Origin: Woeseiaceae bacterium
Lineage (GTDB): Bacteria > Pseudomonadota > Gammaproteobacteria > Steroidobacterales > Woeseiaceae
Length of the DNA: 32,592 bases
Direction of reading: 5' to 3'
Assembly (NCBI GenBank): GCA_030065915.1
Contig: JASJCQ010000030.1
Coordinates: forward strand, 1 to 32,592
Position 1 is the first letter of the stretch. Each line of letters opens with the position of its first letter. Below are positions 1-7,090 of this stretch, one piece after another. The notes beneath the pieces were generated by a model. It searched no databases, was not told the DNA's origin, and saw nothing but the letters and a program-made list of their open reading frames with translations. Position numbers and translations under genes: made by a program.

Positions 1-34
1 GAATCCGTTTTAAAGCAACTGACCGAGGGAAGAG

Positions 35-520
35 ATGCAAACTGAATCAGACTGGGTGCGAATTGAACGCGAATTCGAAGCGCCTATCGAAACAATCTGG
101 GGTATGTGGACTCAATCAGACCTGTTTCAAAAATGGTACGGGCCGAATGGCATGGAAGTACCTGTCGCCGAAATGAATGTAGTAGTGGGCGGACAGCGAA
201 AGATTTGCATGAAGATGGAAATGCCGGATAAGACCATGACGATGTGGTTCATCGGCGAGTACAAGGAAGTGAGCCCGCCAAACCGGCTCGTCTACACGGA
301 AAGCATGTGTGACGAACAGGGCAACATTCTGGCGCCTGAGAGCATGGGTATGCCGGCAGGCCACCCGGAGACGACGGAGATCATCGTCGAACTCTCCGAA
401 ACAGACGGGAGAACGACGATGAAGATGACACACGTCGGCGTTCCTGCGGACTCGCGCGGCGCTGGCGGTTGGGAGCAGGCGATCGAGAAAATGGCGAACT
501 TGATCGCCAGTTCGGGCTAA
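35..520 (+). CDS. SRPBCC / AHSA1-domain protein
   Basis: A 161-residue protein of the SRPBCC fold, Hsp90-ATPase-activator-homologue (AHSA1) family. The opening pattern (IEREFEAPIETIWGMWTQSD, then WYGPNGM) is the family's first strand and helix, and the domain fills almost the whole chain. AHSA1 proteins of this size bind small hydrophobic ligands in a helix-grip cavity; the ligand here cannot be read from sequence. A purine-rich ribosome site (gaggga) lies just before the ATG. The gene converges on the second AHSA1 gene (554-1081), with 33 bases between them, so the two are not one transcript. Family call is firm, function unknown. Confidence 0.85.
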   Translation: MQTESDWVRIEREFEAPIETIWGMWTQSDLFQKWYGPNGMEVPVAEMNVVVGGQRKICMKMEMPDKTMTMWFIGEYKEVSPPNRLVYTESMCDEQGNILAPESMGMPAGHPETTEIIVELSETDGRTTMKMTHVGVPADSRGAGGWEQAIEKMANLIASSG

Positions 521-553
521 CACCGCGAATCCCGACTGAACCGGACATGGCGC

Positions 554-1081
554 TCAGCGCCGGGAAGCTTTGCCCGATGGTCCGTTGCCCTGTCGATCGA
601 CGGCCAGGTCCTCGACGAGCCGCTGAAGCTTGGAGAAGCTGCGGCTCCAGCCATCGCCAACGCCCAGTCGACCACCCTCCCTGACAATGCGCTCGTGACG
701 CAGGCGAAGGCGTGCACCGCCATTCGCATCCTCGAATATGACCGTGACAAGCGACGGCGACGTCGTCTCGACGTTTCCGCTGGAGAATCGGCGCTCGTGG
801 CGCCAGGTGAAGATCAGTTGTTCGTCTTGTACGACGAGAACGTACTCGCCGCTCATCACGTCCTGGACGCCGTCTCGTTCGGAATAGGCAAACTCCCAGA
901 GTCCGCCTTTGCGAGGATCGACACGCGCCGACAGCAGAGGCGTGTCGCCGGGCCCGAACCACCGAACGATCTCATCCGGGGTTGTCCAGGCGCGAAAAAG
1001 GCGCGTGGCGCTGGTGTTGAAAACACCCTCGACGACAACCGGGTCTTCTCCCGGAACGGACTTCAGGAACGGGAGCTTCAT
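554..1081 (-). CDS. SRPBCC / AHSA1-domain protein coupled to ArsR repressor
   Basis: A 175-residue AHSA1/SRPBCC protein. It carries the typical start (VEGVFNTSATRLFRAWTTPD, then WFGPG) and a central GGLWEFAYSE strand. Its ATG overlaps the stop of the upstream ArsR gene in an ATGA arrangement (1078-1081), so the two are translationally coupled. ArsR plus SRPBCC pairs are common in bacteria, where the repressor controls a ligand-binding or detoxifying protein. The long open frames on the other strand here are shadows. The ligand is unknown. Confidence 0.88.
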   Translation of the reverse strand: MKLPFLKSVPGEDPVVVEGVFNTSATRLFRAWTTPDEIVRWFGPGDTPLLSARVDPRKGGLWEFAYSERDGVQDVMSGEYVLVVQDEQLIFTWRHERRFSSGNVETTSPSLVTVIFEDANGGARLRLRHERIVREGGRLGVGDGWSRSFSKLQRLVEDLAVDRQGNGPSGKASRR

Positions 1082-1392
1082 GGATTCTCGTCCACATATT
1101 TCGCGAGCCCGTCCAGGCGTTCTTCCCAGAAGGCCTTGTAGGTTTGTAGCCAGTCCGCGGCCTCTTTCATGGGCGCGGTAGACAGGCGACAGTATCGAGT
1201 GCGTCCCCGCTTCTCCATTTCGACGAGCCCGGCGTTTTCGAGTACGCGAACATGTTTGGTGACGGCGGTCTGCGTCATCTGGAACGGCGTAGCGAGGTCC
1301 GAGAGCGCGGCTTCGCCATGGCTAAGGCGCGCCAGAATGTCCCGGCGCGCGCCGTTGCCAAGAGCCGAGAACACCGTGTCGAGTGAATTCAT
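1078..1392 (-). CDS. ArsR-family winged-helix transcriptional repressor
   Basis: A 104-residue ArsR-type regulator. The chain opens MNSLDTVFSALGNGARRDIL, then has a helix-turn-helix (LSDLATPFQMTQTAVTKHVR, about residues 31-50) and a beta-wing (EMEKRGRTRYCRL, about 58-70). There is no cysteine cluster like that of the metal-sensing ArsR proteins, so it belongs with the non-metal group that often accompanies SRPBCC genes. The frame stays open far upstream, but the ATG at 1392 gives the normal family length. It is divergent from the GST gene, and two 23-bp repeats lie between them. Autoregulation and control of both directions is inferred. Confidence 0.92.
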   Translation of the reverse strand: MNSLDTVFSALGNGARRDILARLSHGEAALSDLATPFQMTQTAVTKHVRVLENAGLVEMEKRGRTRYCRLSTAPMKEAADWLQTYKAFWEERLDGLAKYVDENP

Positions 1393-1470
1393 CCGATTTC
1401 TCCTGCAGAGCGGCGGAACGCCCCGACCGCAGACCAGCGCGCGACAGGGTCCAACAACTGCAGCTCTATA

Positions 1471-1532
1471 TAGTCTACTAACTAGTTGACTAATGACTGT
1501 ACCAACTGATAGTCTACCATTTAGTTCAGTAA
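1471..1532. promoter_or_regulatory. Two 23-bp direct repeats, candidate ArsR operators over the GST promoter
   Basis: Copies at 1471-1493 and 1510-1532 share TAGTCTAC at the left, TAGTT in the middle and TAA at the right, and start 39 bases apart. The first contains the palindrome ACTAGT. A possible GST promoter lies across them: TTGACT at 1486-1491 in copy 1 and GATAGT at 1508-1513 in copy 2, 16 bases apart. TATATA at 1466-1471 could serve as a -10 for the divergent arsR gene. Binding of the neighbouring ArsR protein is inferred. Confidence 0.6.
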
Positions 1533-1545
1533 ATGCGAGGCCTCC

Positions 1546-2148
1546 ATGAATCTCTTCACTGCTAATGCCCCTCATCCTCTGCGCGTGAACATCTTTCTCG
1601 CCGAGAAGGGCCTGGAACTGCCCACCGTCTGGCTCGACGTGCTGAATGGAGACACGCGCACAGATGAACACCTGATGCGAAACAGTCTCGGCGAAACGCC
1701 AGTCCTGGGGCTGAAAGACGGAACGTTCTTGAGCGAGAGCACCGCGATTTGTCGCTATCTGGAAAGTCACTATCCAGAGCGCCCGCTCATGGGCCGCAAT
1801 CCGCTCCATGCCGCCAAAGTCGAGATGTGGACCCGGCGAATGGAACAACAGATCTGCGCGCCGATTGCTGATTTCGGTCTGCACACCTTCCCGATCTTTT
1901 CTGAGAAAGTGGAACAGGTGCCGGCCTATGCCGAAGCCTGCCTGCGACTGCAGGACAAGCGCTGGGCATGGTTCGACAGAGAGCTGGCGGATGGCCGAAG
2001 GTTTGTGGTCGATGACGAGCTGTCCTACGCCGATATCGCAGGGGCGACTGCGCTGATGGTTGCAAACTTCGTCGATCGTCCCATTCCCGACGGGCTGAAG
2101 AACGCCAATCGATGGGCCGACGCGGTTCGAGGCCTGAAGGGATGGTGA
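1546..2148 (+). CDS. Glutathione S-transferase
   Basis: A 200-residue GST. The N-terminal thioredoxin-like half has LRVNIFLAEKGLELP, the cis-proline segment GETPVL (about residues 50-55) and the glutathione-binding ESTAICRYLE (about 63-72). The C-terminal all-helical half ends with the SYADIAGATAL helix typical of GSTs. It would conjugate glutathione to electrophiles or reduce peroxides in the cytoplasm; the substrate is not predictable. A ribosome site (gcgagg) sits 5 bases before the ATG. It is 4 bases upstream of the DUF899 gene, so they probably share a transcript. The candidate ArsR operators lie directly upstream. Confidence 0.9.
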   Translation: MNLFTANAPHPLRVNIFLAEKGLELPTVWLDVLNGDTRTDEHLMRNSLGETPVLGLKDGTFLSESTAICRYLESHYPERPLMGRNPLHAAKVEMWTRRMEQQICAPIADFGLHTFPIFSEKVEQVPAYAEACLRLQDKRWAWFDRELADGRRFVVDDELSYADIAGATALMVANFVDRPIPDGLKNANRWADAVRGLKGW

Positions 2149-2152
2149 CGGA

Positions 2153-2866
2153 ATGACGAGCGAGTCCTCACCGCGATTTGTCGATCGCAGAGCCTGGTTG
2201 GATGAACGCAAAGCGCTCCTGGAGAAGGAAAAGTCCTTCACCCGCGAGCGCGACGCGTTGAGCGCGGCACGGCGCCAACTGCCTTTGGTGCGCATCGAGA
2301 CGGAATACGTTTTCGAGACCGAACGAGGACCGGAGACGCTTACGGACCTTTTCAAAGGACTTGGACAACTCATCGTCTATCATTTTATGTTTGCAGCCGA
2401 TTGGGAAAATGGCTGTCCCAGCTGCTCGTTCTGGATGGATAACCTGGATGGGATAGACCGGCACCTCGCGGCAAGAGATACAGCCTTCGTGACGGTTTCC
2501 ACCGCGCCGCTGCCAAAGCTCCTAGCCTACAAGGCCCGGCTGAACTGGCGCTTCGATTGGGTCTCCAGTGGCGCTGGTCCCTTCAACCGCGATTTCGGCG
2601 TGACCTTTCCAGACCGCGAGCCGGGTCCCAGCGATGGCTATAACTTTTCAGGACGCGTCTTCGGTGAAGAAATGCCGGGCGTGAGCGTGTTTCGCCGCTT
2701 TGACGACGGTACCCTCGGTCACGCATATTCGACCTACTCCCGCGGGCTCGACGGTCTGAACGGTACCTATCAATTGCTCGATCTGACTCCCAAGGGCCGA
2801 GACGAAGGCGCGCTGGACTCTCCGATGGCATGGGTCAGGCGACACGACCAGTATGCAGAGGATTAG
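2153..2866 (+). CDS. DUF899 thioredoxin-like protein
   Basis: A 237-residue DUF899 protein, a thioredoxin-fold family of unknown substrate. Typical features are the WLDERKALLEKEKSFTRERD helix near the start, the YHFMFAADWENGCPSC segment (a CxxC-type pair where thioredoxins have theirs), and the FNRDFGVTF and VSVFRRFDDG strands. The start lies 4 bases after the GST stop, with a purine-rich site (aaggga) inside the end of the GST gene. A redox or detoxification role with the GST is inferred from this coupling. Confidence 0.88.
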   Translation: MTSESSPRFVDRRAWLDERKALLEKEKSFTRERDALSAARRQLPLVRIETEYVFETERGPETLTDLFKGLGQLIVYHFMFAADWENGCPSCSFWMDNLDGIDRHLAARDTAFVTVSTAPLPKLLAYKARLNWRFDWVSSGAGPFNRDFGVTFPDREPGPSDGYNFSGRVFGEEMPGVSVFRRFDDGTLGHAYSTYSRGLDGLNGTYQLLDLTPKGRDEGALDSPMAWVRRHDQYAED

Positions 2867-2987
2867 TCGGCCTCATGTTCGAAGCCCTTTCTGCCAGCGG
2901 CAGGCTTCCAGAGACAGTCGATCGCGGGTTTGCGAAGTACACGCGAGGCCGGATTCGTAATGGCTGTCTAAGTGATGGTTGCGCACA

Positions 2988-3329
2988 ATGGCCTATGACG
3001 AGATTCTAAGCGCGCAATTTCGCGATTGGCTTCGTCGACGCTCGGGTATCTCCGAAAAACGCATGATGGGCGGAGTGTGCTTCTTTTTGAACGGCAACAT
3101 GATCGGGGGCGCCGACCGAACAAAAGAGGGTGTCGGGCGTTACATGTTCCGCCTCGGTAAGGACAGGCACGCACTTGGGGAGTCGCTGCCCGGCGCCGAA
3201 CCCATGGTCCACGGCGGCCGCTTCATGCGAGGTTTATTCTTTGTCCGGGAGGGATGCTGCGACGAAGAGGAGTTGAAGATATGGCTTCGGCACGCATTGG
3301 AGCATGCCGAGTCACTGCCGCCCAAGTAG
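2988..3329 (+). CDS. TfoX N-terminal-domain protein
   Basis: A 113-residue protein matching the TfoX/Sxy N-terminal domain. It has the RRRSGISEKRMMGGVCFFLN segment with the family's K-(R/K)-M-F/M-GG signature, then GNMIGG, a MFRLGKDRH strand and a C-terminal helix. Full-length TfoX (Sxy) regulates competence, but stand-alone N-domain proteins are widespread and mostly uncharacterised; no competence role should be assumed. An upstream in-frame TTG at 2979 is possible, but the ATG at 2988 gives the usual MAYDE start. No strong ribosome site is visible. It lies 121 bases after the DUF899 gene. Confidence 0.8.
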   Translation: MAYDEILSAQFRDWLRRRSGISEKRMMGGVCFFLNGNMIGGADRTKEGVGRYMFRLGKDRHALGESLPGAEPMVHGGRFMRGLFFVREGCCDEEELKIWLRHALEHAESLPPK

Positions 3330-3443
3330 ACAAGTTCCAATTCAGGTCAAGGTCGGCCTTGATATGAATGGAATCGAACTCACTGTTTGTATCAAATCCG
3401 ACACCGCGACCATCCGAGCCGAATTGGAGGCAGTCTAGACTGT

Positions 3444-3929
3444 ATGAATACGCATCTTGCTGAACTGAATATTGGAAGACTACTGGCACCGACGGATGAT
3501 CCGCGCGTCAAGGACTTCATGGACAATCTCGACCTTATCAACGGGCTGGGTAAGCGCATGCCGGGTTTTGTCTGGATGATGGAAGGATCGGGCGAGCCTG
3601 GCGCCGGCAATACGGACAACAACATTGGCGACGATCCGCAGCTCGTAGCCAATATGACCGTCTGGGAGGATGTCCAGAGCCTTGAGCGTTTTGTGTGGCG
3701 CACGATTCATCGACGGTTCTACGAACGGCGCCAGGAATGGTTCGAAGTGATGGGCGAGATGCACTTCGTGATGTGGCGGGTGCCGATAGGCCACCAGCCG
3801 ACGTTGGAAGAGGGGCTCGCGCGACTCAGGATGCGGCGCGAACAAGGAGATAGTGACGAGGCATTCGGGTGGAGTTATCTCCGCGACGCCAACATGCACA
3901 AGACTTACGCCTGTTCCGCGGCGCGATAA
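3444..3929 (+). CDS. DUF3291 family protein
   Basis: A 161-residue protein recognised as DUF3291 from the opening LAELNIGRLLAPTDDPRVKD, the NLDLINGLGKRMPGFVW segment and the MTVWEDVQSLERFVW strand-helix. The family is related in fold to small ferredoxin-like monooxygenase/dimeric alpha-beta-barrel proteins, and its function is unknown. The ATG at 3444 begins where the family normally begins; an earlier TTG at 3387 would add residues with no family resemblance. A ttggagg site lies 13 bases upstream. Confidence 0.8.
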   Translation: MNTHLAELNIGRLLAPTDDPRVKDFMDNLDLINGLGKRMPGFVWMMEGSGEPGAGNTDNNIGDDPQLVANMTVWEDVQSLERFVWRTIHRRFYERRQEWFEVMGEMHFVMWRVPIGHQPTLEEGLARLRMRREQGDSDEAFGWSYLRDANMHKTYACSAAR

Positions 3930-4297
3930 CGGCCGCGCGCATGACAGGTGACAGACCCTTTCGGATCCTGCAAACCGTCGCCGATACGATCATTTGGAAG
4001 CGCGGTGGCCTTGGTGCGGGGTCCATCTGACTAACGCACGCATGTAAACTGGCGCATTTGCCAGCGACCCCGCCAGGGGTAGAGCGAAGACGCGAGATAG
4101 GCGAGTCAATCTCGCAGGCATATTGGCCCCGAAACAACGGCTAACGACCGTCCGCTTCTGGCGGATGCTCGCCGTTCCTGCGTTCTTCCGCCGGACCCAC
4201 CGCTTTCGTGGAAAGCAGCCGTTCGCAGATACAGAGGCCTCGAGCCCGGGCACAACACCGGCTGAAGGGCGAGAGTTTCGGAACGGGACCCGGCCAA
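3930..4297. other. 368-bp non-coding gap
   Basis: No supported gene. Short open frames here have no family resemblance or ribosome site. A small perfect inverted repeat lies at 4151-4165 (TCCGC/GCGGA around a 5-base loop), and another (CTGGC/GCCAG) around 4050. Neither is followed by a T-run, so they are not convincing terminators. The gap separates the region 1 genes from the convergent CoA-metabolism cluster. Confidence 0.5.
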
Positions 4298-4864
4298 CTA
4301 GCCGTTCGCGAACTCGCAGTAGCTTTCCTTCTCGACGAGGTCCATGACGAAAGACAGTTTCGCCATTCCTGATATCACGGCCATCACGGTGCCCAGCTCA
4401 CAGATGTCTGCGCTCGAAAAATGCGACTGCAATTCGGCAATCAGCTCATCGTCGAGTCGCCCCTGTGGGTTCGTCATCGCCACCTGGTCCGCGTAGCGCA
4501 GTACGGCCTTATCCGCTCCGGTTAACGTGTCCGAAGCGTCGTAGTCGCCCATGATCGCGTTGATCTCCGGGTCGGTCAGTCCGGACTCCGCCGCCCCTTT
4601 CGTATTCTGCTTGTTGCAGGTCAGGCAGCCGTGCAGAGCCGAGAGTCTCAAGCGAACGATCTGCTTGTAGCGCTGATCGACCTGGCCCTCGAAAAACAGG
4701 TTCTTGTAGAAGTCGCCCATGACGAAGTTCAGGACATGCGGCGCCGTTGCGAACGCCTCGACGAAGGCGGGCTCTCCGGTCAGCTTGTTGAGCGTCTCCC
4801 ACGCCGGCACGAAGTCTTCCGGTAACTCATCACGCGAGATCCGTTGCAGAGCGTTTGTCGTCAT
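4298..4864 (-). CDS. Carboxymuconolactone decarboxylase-like (AhpD-fold) protein
   Basis: A 188-residue AhpD/carboxymuconolactone-decarboxylase-fold protein. The diagnostic segment is RLRLSALHGCLTCNKQNT, with Cys80 and Cys83 forming a CxxC. The histidine four residues after the second Cys in AhpD peroxidases is Asn here, so peroxidase activity is uncertain. A good ribosome site (agaggaa) precedes the ATG at 4864. It lies 101 bases downstream of the SDR gene on the same strand and may be the last gene of the CoA cluster. CMD-fold proteins often accompany aromatic or lipid degradation genes, but the substrate is unknown. Confidence 0.82.
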   Translation of the reverse strand: MTTNALQRISRDELPEDFVPAWETLNKLTGEPAFVEAFATAPHVLNFVMGDFYKNLFFEGQVDQRYKQIVRLRLSALHGCLTCNKQNTKGAAESGLTDPEINAIMGDYDASDTLTGADKAVLRYADQVAMTNPQGRLDDELIAELQSHFSSADICELGTVMAVISGMAKLSFVMDLVEKESYCEFANG

Positions 4865-4965
4865 AGTGATTCCTCTCTTGCCCCTTGTCAGGAAAGTACG
4901 GCAAAGCGTGCCGGTTGTTCCTTCGTGCGTGGGGTTCTTTCGTTATTCGTCTTCCAGCTGCACTC

Positions 4966-5859
4966 CTAGCGGCCGTGAACTCTAAAGTAGTCGGGTATCC
5001 CGGCGGACCAGTTCTCGCCATGCTGTGCTGCACCGCCGTCGACGGTGACCACCTCGCCGGTGATGAATTTTCCTGACGGCGCCGCGAGGTAGACGATGGC
5101 CTGAGCGATATCCAAAGCGTCGCCGAAACGGTGCATTGGATTCGCGTAGCGGAACATTTCCGCGACCTCCGGCTTGTAAACCTCGAGGCCGGTAGTCGCG
5201 ATCGAACCGGGCGCGACGCAGTTCACCTGGATATCGAACGGCGCCCACTCGGTGGACACGGTCTTGGACAGGTAGATGACGCCGGCACGCGCAGCGCAGG
5301 TGTGCGCGACTTGAGGCATGCCTCGACTAATCACCGCAACGACGTTGATGATGTGCCCCGGGCGGTCTTCGTCGCGCCAGCGCCTGGCGGCCTGCTGCAT
5401 CATGTACCAAGTGCCGTTCAAGTTCGTGTCGATGACCGCGTTCCATCCCTTAACACTGAAATCGATCGCATCCTGCGGAAACTGGCCGCCGCCGTTGTTG
5501 ACCAGCACGTCCAATCGACCGAAACGCTCCCAGGTTGCGCTCATCAGGTCATCGACTTGCTCGGGATCTCGGATCGTCATCGCCTGGTAAGCCACTTCCT
5601 TGCCGACCAGTTCGCCGATGCTGTCGGCCGCCCGCGCGAGCTTCTCCTCGTCGCGGCCGCAGATCATCAGCTTCGCGCCCAGCCTGGCCAGCACGAATGC
5701 CGTCGCCTTGCCGATGCCGCTACCTCCGCCGGACAGCAGGAAGACCTTGTCCTTTAGGAGGTCCTCCGCGAACACGAGCGGGTGCGACGCAAGCTCCTCG
5801 TTCGTGAAGCCGTAAGCGGGATGTCCCGTCGCTGCTGCGTCCTTCGGATTAGAAGCCAT
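4966..5859 (-). CDS. SDR oxidoreductase with non-canonical active site
   Basis: A 297-residue short-chain dehydrogenase/reductase. The Rossmann motif SGGGSGIG (residues 43-50), NNGGG (121-125), DTNLNGTW (144-151) and the C-terminal FITGEVVTVDGG all fit. In the catalytic helix the canonical YxxxK falls on T187 and R191 (HTCAARAGV). This substitution pattern resembles peroxisomal trans-2-enoyl-CoA reductase and 2,4-dienoyl-CoA reductase rather than ordinary alcohol dehydrogenases. A role in reducing an enoyl- or dienoyl-CoA is therefore a reasonable inference. The gene starts 19 bases after the thiolase stop, so the two are likely co-transcribed. Confidence 0.88.
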   Translation of the reverse strand: MASNPKDAAATGHPAYGFTNEELASHPLVFAEDLLKDKVFLLSGGGSGIGKATAFVLARLGAKLMICGRDEEKLARAADSIGELVGKEVAYQAMTIRDPEQVDDLMSATWERFGRLDVLVNNGGGQFPQDAIDFSVKGWNAVIDTNLNGTWYMMQQAARRWRDEDRPGHIINVVAVISRGMPQVAHTCAARAGVIYLSKTVSTEWAPFDIQVNCVAPGSIATTGLEVYKPEVAEMFRYANPMHRFGDALDIAQAIVYLAAPSGKFITGEVVTVDGGAAQHGENWSAGIPDYFRVHGR

Positions 5860-5878
5860 TGTCAGTTTCCTCGCGTCA

Positions 5879-7090
5879 TCACGGGCTCAATGCACCGAGA
5901 ATCGAGATGCTCGCGACATTCCGGTTGGGAATGCCGCCGAGATTGTGGGTGAGCCCGAACTCAACGTTGTCCAGGTTGCGGTCGTCGGCCCTGCTCAGGA
6001 GCTGTAGATAGACCTCGTACAGCATGCGCAGGCCGCTGGCGCCGATCGGGTGGCCGAAGCACTTGAGCCCGCCGTCGATCTGGCAGGGTATTTGTCCGGC
6101 CGCGTCATAGCGTCCGTCCAGGATGTCCGTCGTTGCCCTGCCCGCCTCGGACAGTCCGAGATCCTCCATGACGACAAGCTCGGTGACTGAGAAACAATCG
6201 TGCACCTCGATCATGCCGAGCTCTTTCGCCGGGTCCGTGATGCCGGCCTCGGCATAGGCCTTGGCCGCGGCGCGACGCGTCGTCGCTGTATGCGCGCCGT
6301 CCCAGGAGCTGTGCCCGGACTCGACGCCGTTGCTGATCGACAGCTGCACCGACTTCACGCCGACGATGTCGGCCTTACCGAGCTTCCTCGCGATCTCCGG
6401 CCGGGCGACGATCGCACAGGCAGCACCATCGCTGACGCCGCAACAGTCCAGCACGCCCAGCGGATAGGCAACCGGCGGTGCATTCAATACCTGCTCGCTG
6501 GTGATCTTGCGTCGCAGGTGGGCCTTGGGATTCTTCAGCGCGTTGTCGTGACTCTTGACGGACACGTGCGCCATCGCGCGGCGCAGGTCGTTCATCGATA
6601 CGCCGTGCTTGTGGCTGTAGGCGCTCGCAAGCTGGGCAAATGCACCCGGCGCCGTGGAGTTCGGCAGCCACAGGTCCTCGAAGGTACCGTTTGTGCGCTC
6701 CGGCAAACCGGCGAAACCCGTGTCTTTCAGTTTCTCGACACCGACAGCCAGGGCAATGTCCGCGGCACCGGATGCCACGGCGTAAACGGCGCCTCGAAAA
6801 GCCTCCGTGCCGGTCGCACACAGATTCTCGACGCGCGTCACCGGGATGTTGTTCAAACGCAGCGCATTCGACAGGGGGATGGCAGACTTGCCGATGTTCT
6901 GCTCGTCGAAAAAGACGCCGAGCCAGGCCGCGTCGATGTCATCGCGGCCGATTCCAGCATCCGCCAGCGCTTCGGTGAAGGCCTCGACCATCAAGTCGGC
7001 TGCGCTCATGTCCCAGCGCTCGCCGAACGCGGAACAGCCCATGCCGATGACAGCCACCTTGTCGCGTATGCCCTCAGCCACTGGGCGCAC
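5879..7090 (-). CDS. SCP-x-type thiolase / acyl-CoA acetyltransferase
   Basis: A 403-residue thiolase-superfamily protein of the SCP-x/lipid-transfer type. The nucleophile is visible as Cys91 in VENLCATGTEAFR, with His297 in EVHDCFSVTEL and His347 in CFGHPIGASG. The usual C-terminal CxG of biosynthetic thiolases is replaced by THNLGG, as in SCP-x proteins. Its start overlaps the end of the HMGCS/OB-fold gene by 17 bases. Thiolases of this type work with DUF35 OB-fold partners in archaeal HMG-CoA synthesis, in steroid side-chain retro-aldol cleavage and in the PhlACB acyltransferase. The active site looks intact, so this subunit probably does the chemistry. Confidence 0.92.
   Translation of the reverse strand: MRPVAEGIRDKVAVIGMGCSAFGERWDMSAADLMVEAFTEALADAGIGRDDIDAAWLGVFFDEQNIGKSAIPLSNALRLNNIPVTRVENLCATGTEAFRGAVYAVASGAADIALAVGVEKLKDTGFAGLPERTNGTFEDLWLPNSTAPGAFAQLASAYSHKHGVSMNDLRRAMAHVSVKSHDNALKNPKAHLRRKITSEQVLNAPPVAYPLGVLDCCGVSDGAACAIVARPEIARKLGKADIVGVKSVQLSISNGVESGHSSWDGAHTATTRRAAAKAYAEAGITDPAKELGMIEVHDCFSVTELVVMEDLGLSEAGRATTDILDGRYDAAGQIPCQIDGGLKCFGHPIGASGLRMLYEVYLQLLSRADDRNLDNVEFGLTHNLGGIPNRNVASISILGALSP

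Noticed and set aside
1393..2373. Long N-terminal extension of the ArsR frame on the minus strand
   Set aside because: It is antisense to the GST gene, covers the promoter repeats and has no family likeness; the ATG at 1392 gives the normal ArsR length.
3941..4030. 29-codon ORF starting at the ATG at 3941
   Set aside because: Too short, no ribosome site and no family likeness.
4151..4165. Small inverted repeat in the 3930-4297 gap as a terminator
   Set aside because: Only five base pairs and no T-run on either side.
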